Shown piece by piece: positions 6,414 through 12,724 of a stretch of 14,797 nucleotides of DNA. The notes under the pieces are model-generated. The model saw only the letters and a list, made by a program, of their open reading frames with translations. It made no database searches and was not told the DNA's origin. The stretch covers positions 1 to 14,797 of the forward strand of contig CAUHCL010000046.1 in NCBI GenBank assembly GCA_959604655.1, read 5' to 3'. Every line of letters starts with the position of its first letter. Position 1 is the first letter of the stretch. The DNA comes from an uncultured Alistipes sp. (GTDB lineage: Bacteria; Bacteroidota; Bacteroidia; Bacteroidales; Rikenellaceae). The position numbers and the translations under genes are program-made.

Positions 6414-7781
6414 ATGAAACGAATAGCAGTTCTGGGAGGCGGAATAAGCGGCTACGGATCGGCCGTGCTGGCCAAGCGAAAGGGATTCGAAGTGTTGTTG
6501 TCGGACGCGGGCACGATAGCCGAGCGCTACCGCCGCATACTCGACGCCGAGGGCGTGGAGTACGAGCAGGGCGGCCACACCATGGAACGTATCCTGGCAT
6601 CCGACGAGGTGGTGAAATCGCCCGGCATACCCGAAAAGGCCGCCGTGGTGCGCGCCGTGCGCGAGCGCGGCATCCCCGTGATCTCGGAGATGGAGTTCGC
6701 CTGCCGCTACATGGGCAAGTCCCGCACGATCTGCGTGACGGGATCGAACGGCAAGACCACCACCACGTCGCTCATCTACAAGATCATGCGCGACGCGGGC
6801 GTGAACGCGGCCCTGGGCGGCAACATAGGCGAGAGCTTCGCCTACTCGGTCGCCACGGGCTGCTACGACTGGTATGTGCTGGAGCTTAGTTCGTTCCAGC
6901 TCGACGGCATGTACGACTTTCGGGCCGACGTGGCGGTGCTGACCAACATCACGCCCGACCACCTCGACCGCTACGACTACTGTTTCCAAAACTACGTGGA
7001 CTCGAAGATGCGCATCATCCGCAACCAGCATTCGCGCTGCGCATTCGTCTACTCGGCCGACGATCCCGTCATCGCGGGCGAGCTGGACAAGTACGACATG
7101 CGCATGCGTCGGCTGCCCTTTGCGGCGCATACGGCCGTGGCGAGCGGCGCGGGCGACGCCTTCCTCGACCCCGACGGCGAGTTCGTGGCCCGCGTGGGCG
7201 ACAGGCAGGTGCGCATCGACACCTCGCGCATGAAGATCCGCGGCCTGCACAACGCCTATAACGCCATGGCGGCGGCCCTGGCCACGCTGGCCGCAGGGGT
7301 CGACCCCGAGTCGATCGAGCGGTCGATATACGATTTCTCGCCCGTCGAGCATCGTCTGGAGCCTGCTGGCGAACGCGACGGCGTGCAGTGGATCAACGAC
7401 TCGAAGGCCACCAACGTCGATTCGGTGTGGTATGCGCTGGAGAGCATGACGCGCCCCGTGGTGTGGATCGCGGGCGGCACCGACAAGGGTAACGACTACG
7501 AGCCCCTGAAGGCCTTTGCGCGCGAGAAGGTGCACACGCTCATCTGCATGGGCGTCGACAACGCCAAGCTGGTGAAGGAGTTCACGGGCGTGGTGCCCGA
7601 GGTGATCGATACCTCGTCGCTCGACGAGGCCATGCGTGCGGCGCAACGCGCGGCCCGCGAGGGCGATGCGGTGCTGTTGTCGCCCGCCTGCGCCAGCTTC
7701 GACCTGTTCAGGAACTACGAGCAGCGCGGCGAGCTGTTCAAGGAGTGGGTGCGTGAGAACATTTTGAACACCAAGCAGTAA
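6414..7781 (+). CDS. murD: UDP-N-acetylmuramoyl-L-alanine:D-glutamate ligase MurD
   Basis: A 455-residue cytoplasmic Mur ligase that adds D-Glu to UDP-MurNAc-L-Ala, the step before MurE. The N-terminal Rossmann-like UDP-binding domain opens with IAVLGGGISGYGSAVLAKR. The P-loop is TGSNGKTTTT (109-118, K114). The DHLDRY element at 182-187 and K198 in YVDSKMRI fit the metal-binding and carbamylated-lysine positions. The C-terminal end LLSPACASFDLFRNYEQRG is diagnostic for MurD. The frame is open far upstream through mraY, but only the ATG at 6414 (after ACTAAAACC) starts the family's N-terminus. The stop TAA overlaps the ftsW ATG by one base (TAATG), which implies translational coupling. Confidence 0.96.
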   Translation: MKRIAVLGGGISGYGSAVLAKRKGFEVLLSDAGTIAERYRRILDAEGVEYEQGGHTMERILASDEVVKSPGIPEKAAVVRAVRERGIPVISEMEFACRYMGKSRTICVTGSNGKTTTTSLIYKIMRDAGVNAALGGNIGESFAYSVATGCYDWYVLELSSFQLDGMYDFRADVAVLTNITPDHLDRYDYCFQNYVDSKMRIIRNQHSRCAFVYSADDPVIAGELDKYDMRMRRLPFAAHTAVASGAGDAFLDPDGEFVARVGDRQVRIDTSRMKIRGLHNAYNAMAAALATLAAGVDPESIERSIYDFSPVEHRLEPAGERDGVQWINDSKATNVDSVWYALESMTRPVVWIAGGTDKGNDYEPLKAFAREKVHTLICMGVDNAKLVKEFTGVVPEVIDTSSLDEAMRAAQRAAREGDAVLLSPACASFDLFRNYEQRGELFKEWVRENILNTKQ

Positions 7782-9184
7782 TGACCGACAACGAGAACAA
7801 CTATTCCGACTACGTGCGGCGCGTGGCCGAAGCCGATGCCCGAGCCGACGCCCGACGGCGGGCGCGGCAGGCCGATCCCGCGGAGACAGAGCCGCAGCCC
7901 TCGGACGGCGGAAATGCGGACGGCGGGGAGGCAGCGCGCGACAACGCCCCGAGCGGCGCCCGCGAGGGCAGCATGGCGGCGCTGGCGCGGCGTCTGTTCG
8001 GCGGCGACCGCGTGCTGTGGGTCATCATCATATCGCTGATGATAATCTCGGTGCTGGTGGTCTACTCATCCACCGCCAAGATGGCCTACAACGCCCGCTC
8101 GGCGCTGTCGACGGCGCAGTTCCTGCGCTCGCAGCTCTTCCTGCTGGCCCTGTGCATCGTGGCGCTCTTCTTCGTCCACCGAGTCAACAGCGTGACCTAC
8201 CGCAAGCTCTCCACGCCGCTGTTCGTGCTCTCGCTCCTGCTCACGGCATCGGTCTACTTCATGGGAGTGACCACCAACGGCGCGGCGCGCTGGATCCCGC
8301 TGTTCGGATTCCAGTTCCAGCCATCGGAGATGCTGAAAGTGACGCTGGTAATGTATCTGGCGCAGCAGCTCGCCGCGCGGCAGTCCACGATACGCACCAT
8401 GCAGATCGTGCCCTCGCTGAGGTTTTGGACGTGGACGCAGCCCAAACAGCGGCGCGTGTGGCGCGAGGGAGGGCTCTCGATCTTCGTGCCGATCGTGCTG
8501 TCGTGCATGGTCATAATGCCCGCGCACACCTCGTCGGCGGTGCTGGCGTTCGTGCTGTCGCTGGCCATGCTCTACATAGGCCGCGTGAAGTGGTCGGAGA
8601 TATTCCGCCTCGTGAAATGGGCCGTGGCGGGCGCCGCGCTGGTCGGACTGCTCGGCCTGGGCCGCAGCCACACAGCGCACGGACGCATATCGACGTGGAT
8701 CGAGCTGTGGACCACATCGCGGACGGAGATACCCGTGGACGAGCTGACCGACACCGAACGCTCGATGATAGCCATTTACAGCGGCGGCATACTCGGCCGC
8801 GGCGCGGGCCAGAGCGCGGTGCGTGTGGAGATGACACACCCCGAGAGCGACTACGCCTTCGCCTTCTTCGTCGAGGAATACGGCATAGGCATAGCGATGA
8901 TACTCATAGCGCTCTATGTATGGGTGTTCTTCCGCGCCATCGAGATCTTCGAGCGCTGTCCCAAGAAGTATCCCGCCATGCTGTCGCTCGGCATAGCGCT
9001 GCTCATCACGGGGCAGGCGCTGCTGCACATCATGGTGACGGTGAACATCATACCCGAGACGGGGCAGACCCTGCCGATGATCTCGCGCGGAGGTTCGTCG
9101 CTGCTCTTCACCGCCATAGGCCTCGGCATGATCCTCAGCGTGAGCCGCCAGACCGAGGAAGGGTCGCATAGCGAGGATGTGTAA
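7781..9184 (+). CDS. ftsW: Lipid II polymerase FtsW (SEDS family) with long N-terminal extension
   Basis: A 467-residue SEDS membrane protein that polymerises glycan strands at the septum in partnership with FtsI. The membrane domain begins at about residue 79 (VLWVIIISLMIISVLVVYSS). D357 in ESDYAFAFFVEEYG is the counterpart of the catalytic aspartate, and SRGGSSLLF at 435-443 is the family signature. Residues 1-70 are hydrophilic, rich in Ala, Arg, Asp and Glu, and are not part of the usual FtsW. An in-frame ATG at 7973 (M65) would give a protein of about 403 residues, the common length. I keep 7781 because TAATG coupling to murD is typical, but the start is not proven. RodA is the alternative family member; the dcw location argues for FtsW. 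Confidence 0.94.
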   Translation: MTDNENNYSDYVRRVAEADARADARRRARQADPAETEPQPSDGGNADGGEAARDNAPSGAREGSMAALARRLFGGDRVLWVIIISLMIISVLVVYSSTAKMAYNARSALSTAQFLRSQLFLLALCIVALFFVHRVNSVTYRKLSTPLFVLSLLLTASVYFMGVTTNGAARWIPLFGFQFQPSEMLKVTLVMYLAQQLAARQSTIRTMQIVPSLRFWTWTQPKQRRVWREGGLSIFVPIVLSCMVIMPAHTSSAVLAFVLSLAMLYIGRVKWSEIFRLVKWAVAGAALVGLLGLGRSHTAHGRISTWIELWTTSRTEIPVDELTDTERSMIAIYSGGILGRGAGQSAVRVEMTHPESDYAFAFFVEEYGIGIAMILIALYVWVFFRAIEIFERCPKKYPAMLSLGIALLITGQALLHIMVTVNIIPETGQTLPMISRGGSSLLFTAIGLGMILSVSRQTEEGSHSEDV

Positions 9185-9320
9185 AGGCGGAGCCTATCCG
9201 CCACGACGCTGTTCGCCGACGGCGGCGCGAATGCTTTAGCAGTCCGCCGCGTGGGGGCGGCGGCGAACTGCCGACATGGCTGCGCCATGCCGATATCAAG
9301 GACTGATTAAGAAGAATGTT
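9185..9320 (+). repeat. Family A structured repeat, copy A3, in the gap after ftsW
   Basis: Directly after the ftsW stop, 9186-9191 (GGCGGA) pairs with 9197-9202 (TCCGCC). The A3 element proper runs from 9208 to about 9292. Its outer stem pairs 9208-9218 with 9261-9271, its inner stem pairs 9220-9225 (CGGCGG) with 9244-9249 (CCGCCG), and its terminal hairpin pairs 9275-9280 (CATGGC) with 9284-9289 (GCCATG) around TGC. The core loop is shorter than in A2 and A4: the shared GCGAGCGCAAAGCGAG part is missing. The remaining bases (9293-9320) form the AT-rich leader of the next gene. No T-run follows any stem. Confidence 0.85.
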
Positions 9321-9716
9321 ATGGACGACATAAGACTCGACAAATACCTTTGGGCCGTGCGCATATTCAAGACGCGCAGCGATGCGGCCGAGGCCATCCG
9401 CAACAACCGCGTGACGGTGAACGGAGGCTATTGCAAACCTTCGCGCGAGGTGCGCGAGGGCGACATCGTGACGGTGAAACGCATGCCCGTGGTATACACC
9501 TACAAGGTGACGGGGCTGGTCAGCAGCCGCCAGAGCGCGAAGAACGTGCCCGACTACTGCATCAACATCACGCCGCAGGAGGAACTCGACAAGCTCACGG
9601 CGCCCCGCGAGACCGTCTTCGTGTTCCGCGAGCGCGGCACGGGCCGTCCCACCAAAAAGGAGCGCCGCGAGATCGACGCCCTGATGGACGGCTTCGGCTA
9701 CGACGACGAGGAATAG
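9321..9716 (+). CDS. hslR: S4-domain RNA-binding protein, Hsp15/HslR-like
   Basis: A 131-residue cytoplasmic protein. The S4 domain fills about residues 1-65 (RLDKYLWAVRIFKTRSDA, then NNRVTVNGGYCKPSREVREGD), and GTGRPTKKERREID near the C-terminus is characteristic of Hsp15-like proteins. Escherichia coli Hsp15 binds stalled 50S subunits carrying tRNA-linked nascent chains; the same role here is inferred. The ATG at 9321 is chosen because it starts exactly at the S4 domain. An in-frame ATG at 9276 lies in the terminal hairpin of repeat A3 and would add 15 unrelated residues. After the acidic end (DDEE) and the TAG at 9714, the same frame stays open to 9983 and first encodes a Lys/Arg/Pro-rich stretch (see findings). 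Confidence 0.92.
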   Translation: MDDIRLDKYLWAVRIFKTRSDAAEAIRNNRVTVNGGYCKPSREVREGDIVTVKRMPVVYTYKVTGLVSSRQSAKNVPDYCINITPQEELDKLTAPRETVFVFRERGTGRPTKKERREIDALMDGFGYDDEE

Positions 9717-9941
9717 CCTCTCGGCCGACGACAGCAACGCGCCGACAGACCGCCGCAAAAGAGTAAGCCACGCAAAAACGACAGACCGTCGCGAAAGCTG
9801 AAGCAGCCTCCGAAGAAACAGAAGAACGCACGCAAAAGCGGAAGCGCACACGCAAAAATCCCCGCCGATGCCCGAACGCAGGTCGGGGAACGGCGGGGAT
9901 ATCGGTTCGATGCGGCGCGCGGCCGCACGAAAAATGCTTTA
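9717..9941. other. 225-base convergent intergenic region between the S4 gene and the SQR gene
   Basis: The left part (9740-9857) is A-rich for this genome and, in the S4 frame, reads as a Lys/Arg/Pro-rich peptide after the TAG. The right part holds the SQR terminator (9854-9900) and a separate hairpin with arms TGCGGC (9911-9916) and GCCGCA (9922-9927). No T-rich intrinsic terminator is seen for the plus-strand gene. Confidence 0.6.
9854..9900 (-). terminator. Bipartite intrinsic terminator of the SQR gene
   Basis: A perfect 10-bp outer stem joins 9858-9867 (ATCCCCGCCG) and 9891-9900 (CGGCGGGGAT). An inner 5-bp stem joins 9871-9875 (CCCGA) and 9883-9887 (TCGGG). Read on the minus strand, the hairpin is followed by a T-run (GGGGATTTTTGCG). 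It begins 41 bases beyond the SQR stop, as expected for a Rho-independent terminator. On the plus strand no T-run follows. Confidence 0.8.
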
Positions 9942-11321
9942 CTAATACAGTCCGCGCAGCATGAGCTGGAAGTATACGGGCTTTAACATGTAGACCTTCA
10001 GGATCCACGCCACCCACTGCTCGCGCGACATGTCGAAGAGCGAGAAGGGGAACGATATCTGCGGCTCCTTGGCGTAATCGAACTCGCACAGCAGCACGTG
10101 GCCGTAGTCGGTCACTATGGGGCATGCGGCGTAGCCGTTGTACTTGGCCTCGGGGGCGCGGCCCTCCATGATCGACACGAGGTTCTCCACCGCTATGGGC
10201 AACTGCTTGCGCACGGCGGCCGAGGTCTTGCTGGTGGGGATGCCCGCGCAGTCGCCCAGACAGATTATGTTAGAATAGGTGAGGTGCACGAGGGTCTCCT
10301 TGTCGGTCATGGCCCAGCCGTCGGCGGCTAACTTGCCCTCGGTCCAGCTCAGGCCCGATTCGCGCACGAAGTCGGGGGCCGACTGGGGCGCCATGAAGTG
10401 CATGAAGTCGTAGTCCTCGGTAAAGGGCGTCACGACCTTCTCGTCGCCCACCTTCTCCACACGCTCGAAATAGGCGCGCTTGGCCGAGGTGTCGATACCC
10501 TTCAGACGCACGTTCACATCCACGGGGATGTTACGCTCCTTGTAGATCTCCTCCAGTCGCTTGGTGAAGTAGGGCACGTCGTAGAGCTGCTTTTCGGCCG
10601 TGTAGTAGTGCAGATCGACGTCGGCCGTACGGCCGTTCTTGCGGGCGTTGTCCCACGTGAGCAGGCACACCTTCTTGGGTGCGCCGCCGCACTTGTGCTT
10701 GGTGTAGGTGTCGCAGAATATTCCGCGGCCGCCCTTCTCGGCGAACTCCTTCATGGCAGGCCACGTGCGCTGCGCGCCCACGTGGTCGTAGATGCTGTGG
10801 GCGTTGCCCTGACCCAGAGTCTCTTGGGTGATACCCTCGACCTTGTCCCAGTTGACCTGCGCTCCCGGGGCCAGCACCAGAAAATCGTAGTCGATCTTGC
10901 CGTTGGCGGCCGTCTCGAGAGTGTTGGCGTCGGGATGGATGATCTTCACGTAGTCCTTCACCCACTTTATGCCCTTGGGCATGCAGTCGGCCTGCGGTTT
11001 CCACACGTCGTCGGCACCGTAAACGCCGCTCGCTATGAGGGTGAATCCGGGCTGGTAGAACTGGCGGTCGCTGGGGTCGATCAGCGTGATGTCGGGATTC
11101 TTCAGCACGCGCTTCAGCCGCGCGGCCATGCTTATGCCCGCGGCACCGCCGCCGACGATCACGATGCGGCCCTTGGCGCTGCTCTTGGCGGCATAGGCCT
11201 TGTCGGTTCCCAGAGCCAGGAACGCTCCCGCCACGGCCATCAGTTGCAGGAACTGCGCGCGCGAGATCACGCCGTCGCGCTCCATCTTCTTCAGCTCCTT
11301 TTCAAAATCGAGGTTTTCCAT
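9942..11321 (-). CDS. sqr: Sulfide:quinone oxidoreductase-like flavoprotein
   Basis: A 459-residue FAD-dependent pyridine-nucleotide-disulfide-type oxidoreductase. SQR oxidises sulfide to sulfane sulfur and reduces quinone at the membrane. The FAD-binding motif is IVIVGGGAAGISMAARL (53-69), with YQPGFTLIASGV at 89-100. C211 in KHKCGGAPKKVC matches the active-site cysteine of SQDL/human-type SQR (KCAGAP). C358 in GDCAGIPTSKTSAAVRKQ aligns with the second conserved region (GDC..PTSKTAAAV). The C-terminus (about 420-459) has amphipathic aromatic stretches suited to membrane attachment. Residues 17-44 look like an export signal: ISRAQFLQL, a hydrophobic run, then AYA at 42-44. This resembles a Tat signal with one arginine missing. 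The ATG at 11321 follows an AT-rich leader. Related NAD(P)H or flavocytochrome sulfide dehydrogenases are possible alternatives; the KCGGAP and PTSKT motifs favour SQR. Confidence 0.88.
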   Translation of the reverse strand: MENLDFEKELKKMERDGVISRAQFLQLMAVAGAFLALGTDKAYAAKSSAKGRIVIVGGGAAGISMAARLKRVLKNPDITLIDPSDRQFYQPGFTLIASGVYGADDVWKPQADCMPKGIKWVKDYVKIIHPDANTLETAANGKIDYDFLVLAPGAQVNWDKVEGITQETLGQGNAHSIYDHVGAQRTWPAMKEFAEKGGRGIFCDTYTKHKCGGAPKKVCLLTWDNARKNGRTADVDLHYYTAEKQLYDVPYFTKRLEEIYKERNIPVDVNVRLKGIDTSAKRAYFERVEKVGDEKVVTPFTEDYDFMHFMAPQSAPDFVRESGLSWTEGKLAADGWAMTDKETLVHLTYSNIICLGDCAGIPTSKTSAAVRKQLPIAVENLVSIMEGRAPEAKYNGYAACPIVTDYGHVLLCEFDYAKEPQISFPFSLFDMSREQWVAWILKVYMLKPVYFQLMLRGLY

Positions 11322-11381
11322 AAATATGCAGGTGTTATATCATTATCCTTGTTGTCCGCAAGCGGAACACGCTGTACGTTT

Positions 11382-11473
11382 GCGACTTGCCTAAGTCGCG
11401 CAGTTCGCCGCCGCCCCACGCGGCGGACTGCAACTCGCTTTGCGCTCGCGTGCGTCCTCCGCCGTCGGCGAAC
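11382..11473 (-). repeat. Family A structured repeat, copy A4
   Basis: The outer stem pairs 11403-11410 (GTTCGCCG) with 11466-11473 (CGGCGAAC). Bases 11420-11473 are, on the minus strand, identical to 4755-4808. The terminal hairpin pairs 11382-11388 (GCGACTT) with 11393-11399 (AAGTCGC) around GCCT. The element points with the minus-strand genes, so relative to transcription it has the same orientation as A1-A3. It would lie in the SQR leader if transcription starts at the box near 11520. Confidence 0.9.
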
Positions 11474-11519
11474 CTAAACAATCTCGTCATAAAACGGGCG
11501 TAACGTCCCCTCACCGTCG

Positions 11520-11527
11520 CAAAGATA
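11520..11527 (-). promoter_or_regulatory. Possible Bacteroidota -7 element upstream of SQR
   Basis: TATCTTTG on the minus strand fits the TAnnTTTG consensus of the Bacteroidota primary sigma factor and sits just beyond the lipoprotein stop. At the expected 19-21-base spacing I find no clear TTTG, so the -33 element is weak or missing. If used, it gives a leader of roughly 190 bases containing repeat A4. Confidence 0.45.
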
Positions 11528-11549
11528 AATCTTTTTCCGTTATAAACTC

Positions 11550-12686
11550 CTATTCTTCGGCACTTTGTTCCCGTCGGCGCAGACGCTCGCGCAGCGTCCC
11601 GACCCAGAATCCCGCGGCGAAGGGCAGCCCCAGCACCACGATAGCGAGCACGATGGCCCACACCGCGATCTTTCCCACCGATGCCATCACGCGGTCCATC
11701 ACCTGCGCCGTCACGCTCTCGGCTATGCCGCGCCCCTGCTCGATGGCCGCCTCGCGCTCGGCCGAGACGAACTGCTGTATCTCGCTGCGCTGACGGTCGA
11801 TCTGGCCGAAGGCGTTGTCGAGGCTGCGCTCGAAGGTACGCATCATGGTCTCCACATGGACGTTGAACACCGCCAGCACCGTGTCGGAGATCTGCGGTAT
11901 GTTCTCCATCACCGCCACTATGCGCTCGAAGTTGCTTTCGAGGCTGTCGAGCTGCGCCTGCACGGCCCGCGCTGTGCTGTCGCGCTCCCACTCGATCCCC
12001 ACTATGTCCTTGGTCCACGACAGGGTGTTCATCGCCTGCCCCGTCTGGCCGCTCATGCGGTCGCTCATGTCGGCCACCACGTCGGCTATCGACCCAGTGG
12101 CGTACGACACCTCCTCGCCGTGCTCCTTCATGAACTCTATCCAAGCCAGCGTGGTATTGGGCGGCACTTCGCCCTCGCTCAGAGGATTCTCGGCTATGTA
12201 GCGCCCCACGTACTCCTTCATCAGGCTGTAACGCCCGCCGTCCAGCGCGTCGTGCGCCACCGAGTCGACGCGCAGCGTCATGCGCCGCACCGCCTCGCGG
12301 GCATAGTCCGAATAGGGTCCGAAGAGCATCGAGTCGGGCGCGGCGTCGAACGACGACTCCATGCGGCGGAAGAGTATCCACGTATCGGCCAGAGCCACGT
12401 CGGGAATGCCCTGCATGGCGGCCGACACCGCCGCGCGCGTGGCGCGTATCTTCCAGCGTATGGCGCGTATGCGTATCTTGGGGTCGTCCGAACGGGCTAT
12501 GGAGTCGGCGGCGGCCACCACCTCGTTCGAGAGGCCGTAGTAGAGTCCGCGGGTCATGACCCTCACGCGGGCCTCCGACTGCGGCAGTTCGTCGCCCGTG
12601 TCGAGCGAGAATTTCAGCAGCGAGCACCCCGCAAGGGCGAAGGTCAGCGCCGCTGCCAGCAATATTTCGGTACAGATCCGTTTCAT
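11550..12686 (-). CDS. Predicted lipoprotein with long helical region and C-terminal membrane segment, unknown function
   Basis: A 378-residue protein that I do not recognise. The N-terminus is a lipoprotein signal: MKRICTEI, a hydrophobic run, and the lipobox L18-A-G-C21. A longer frame starts at 12734 and adds 16 residues that overlap corA; the ATG at 12686 is preferred because it puts the basic residues and the hydrophobic core where a signal peptidase II substrate needs them. The middle (about 40-335) is Ala/Glu/Arg-rich and almost certainly helical, with long amphipathic stretches in the second half reminiscent of coiled coils. A strong membrane segment lies at about 340-363 (IAVWAIVLAIVVLGLPFAAG), followed by a basic tail. 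It has both a lipid anchor and a transmembrane helix. It starts 38 bases after the corA stop, so it is probably in the same operon. Confidence 0.85.
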   Translation of the reverse strand: MKRICTEILLAAALTFALAGCSLLKFSLDTGDELPQSEARVRVMTRGLYYGLSNEVVAAADSIARSDDPKIRIRAIRWKIRATRAAVSAAMQGIPDVALADTWILFRRMESSFDAAPDSMLFGPYSDYAREAVRRMTLRVDSVAHDALDGGRYSLMKEYVGRYIAENPLSEGEVPPNTTLAWIEFMKEHGEEVSYATGSIADVVADMSDRMSGQTGQAMNTLSWTKDIVGIEWERDSTARAVQAQLDSLESNFERIVAVMENIPQISDTVLAVFNVHVETMMRTFERSLDNAFGQIDRQRSEIQQFVSAEREAAIEQGRGIAESVTAQVMDRVMASVGKIAVWAIVLAIVVLGLPFAAGFWVGTLRERLRRREQSAEE

Positions 12687-12724
12687 GAGCCGTAGGTTTC
12701 GGTAGCAGGATGCCGCGGGCGGCT

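Larger units (their letters stand above)
11322..11549 (-). other. 228-base leader/intergenic region upstream of the SQR gene
   Basis: From the lipoprotein stop toward SQR (minus strand) it holds an AT-rich inverted repeat (AAAGAT-AA-ATCTTT, 11521-11534) containing a TATCTTTG promoter-like box, then family A copy A4 (11382-11473), a small hairpin (11355-11359 TCCGC with 11362-11366 GCGGA), and an AT-rich stretch before the SQR ATG. Confidence 0.65.

Noticed and set aside
6228..7646. Long open minus-strand frame opposite murD (472 codons), and a similar one opposite mraY (5095-6405)
   Set aside because: Both mirror well-supported genes and show the His/Arg/Ala-rich pattern of reversed GC-rich codons.
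9276..9320. Upstream in-frame ATG for the S4 protein
   Set aside because: The added 15 residues come from the terminal hairpin of repeat A3; the S4 domain begins right at the ATG at 9321.
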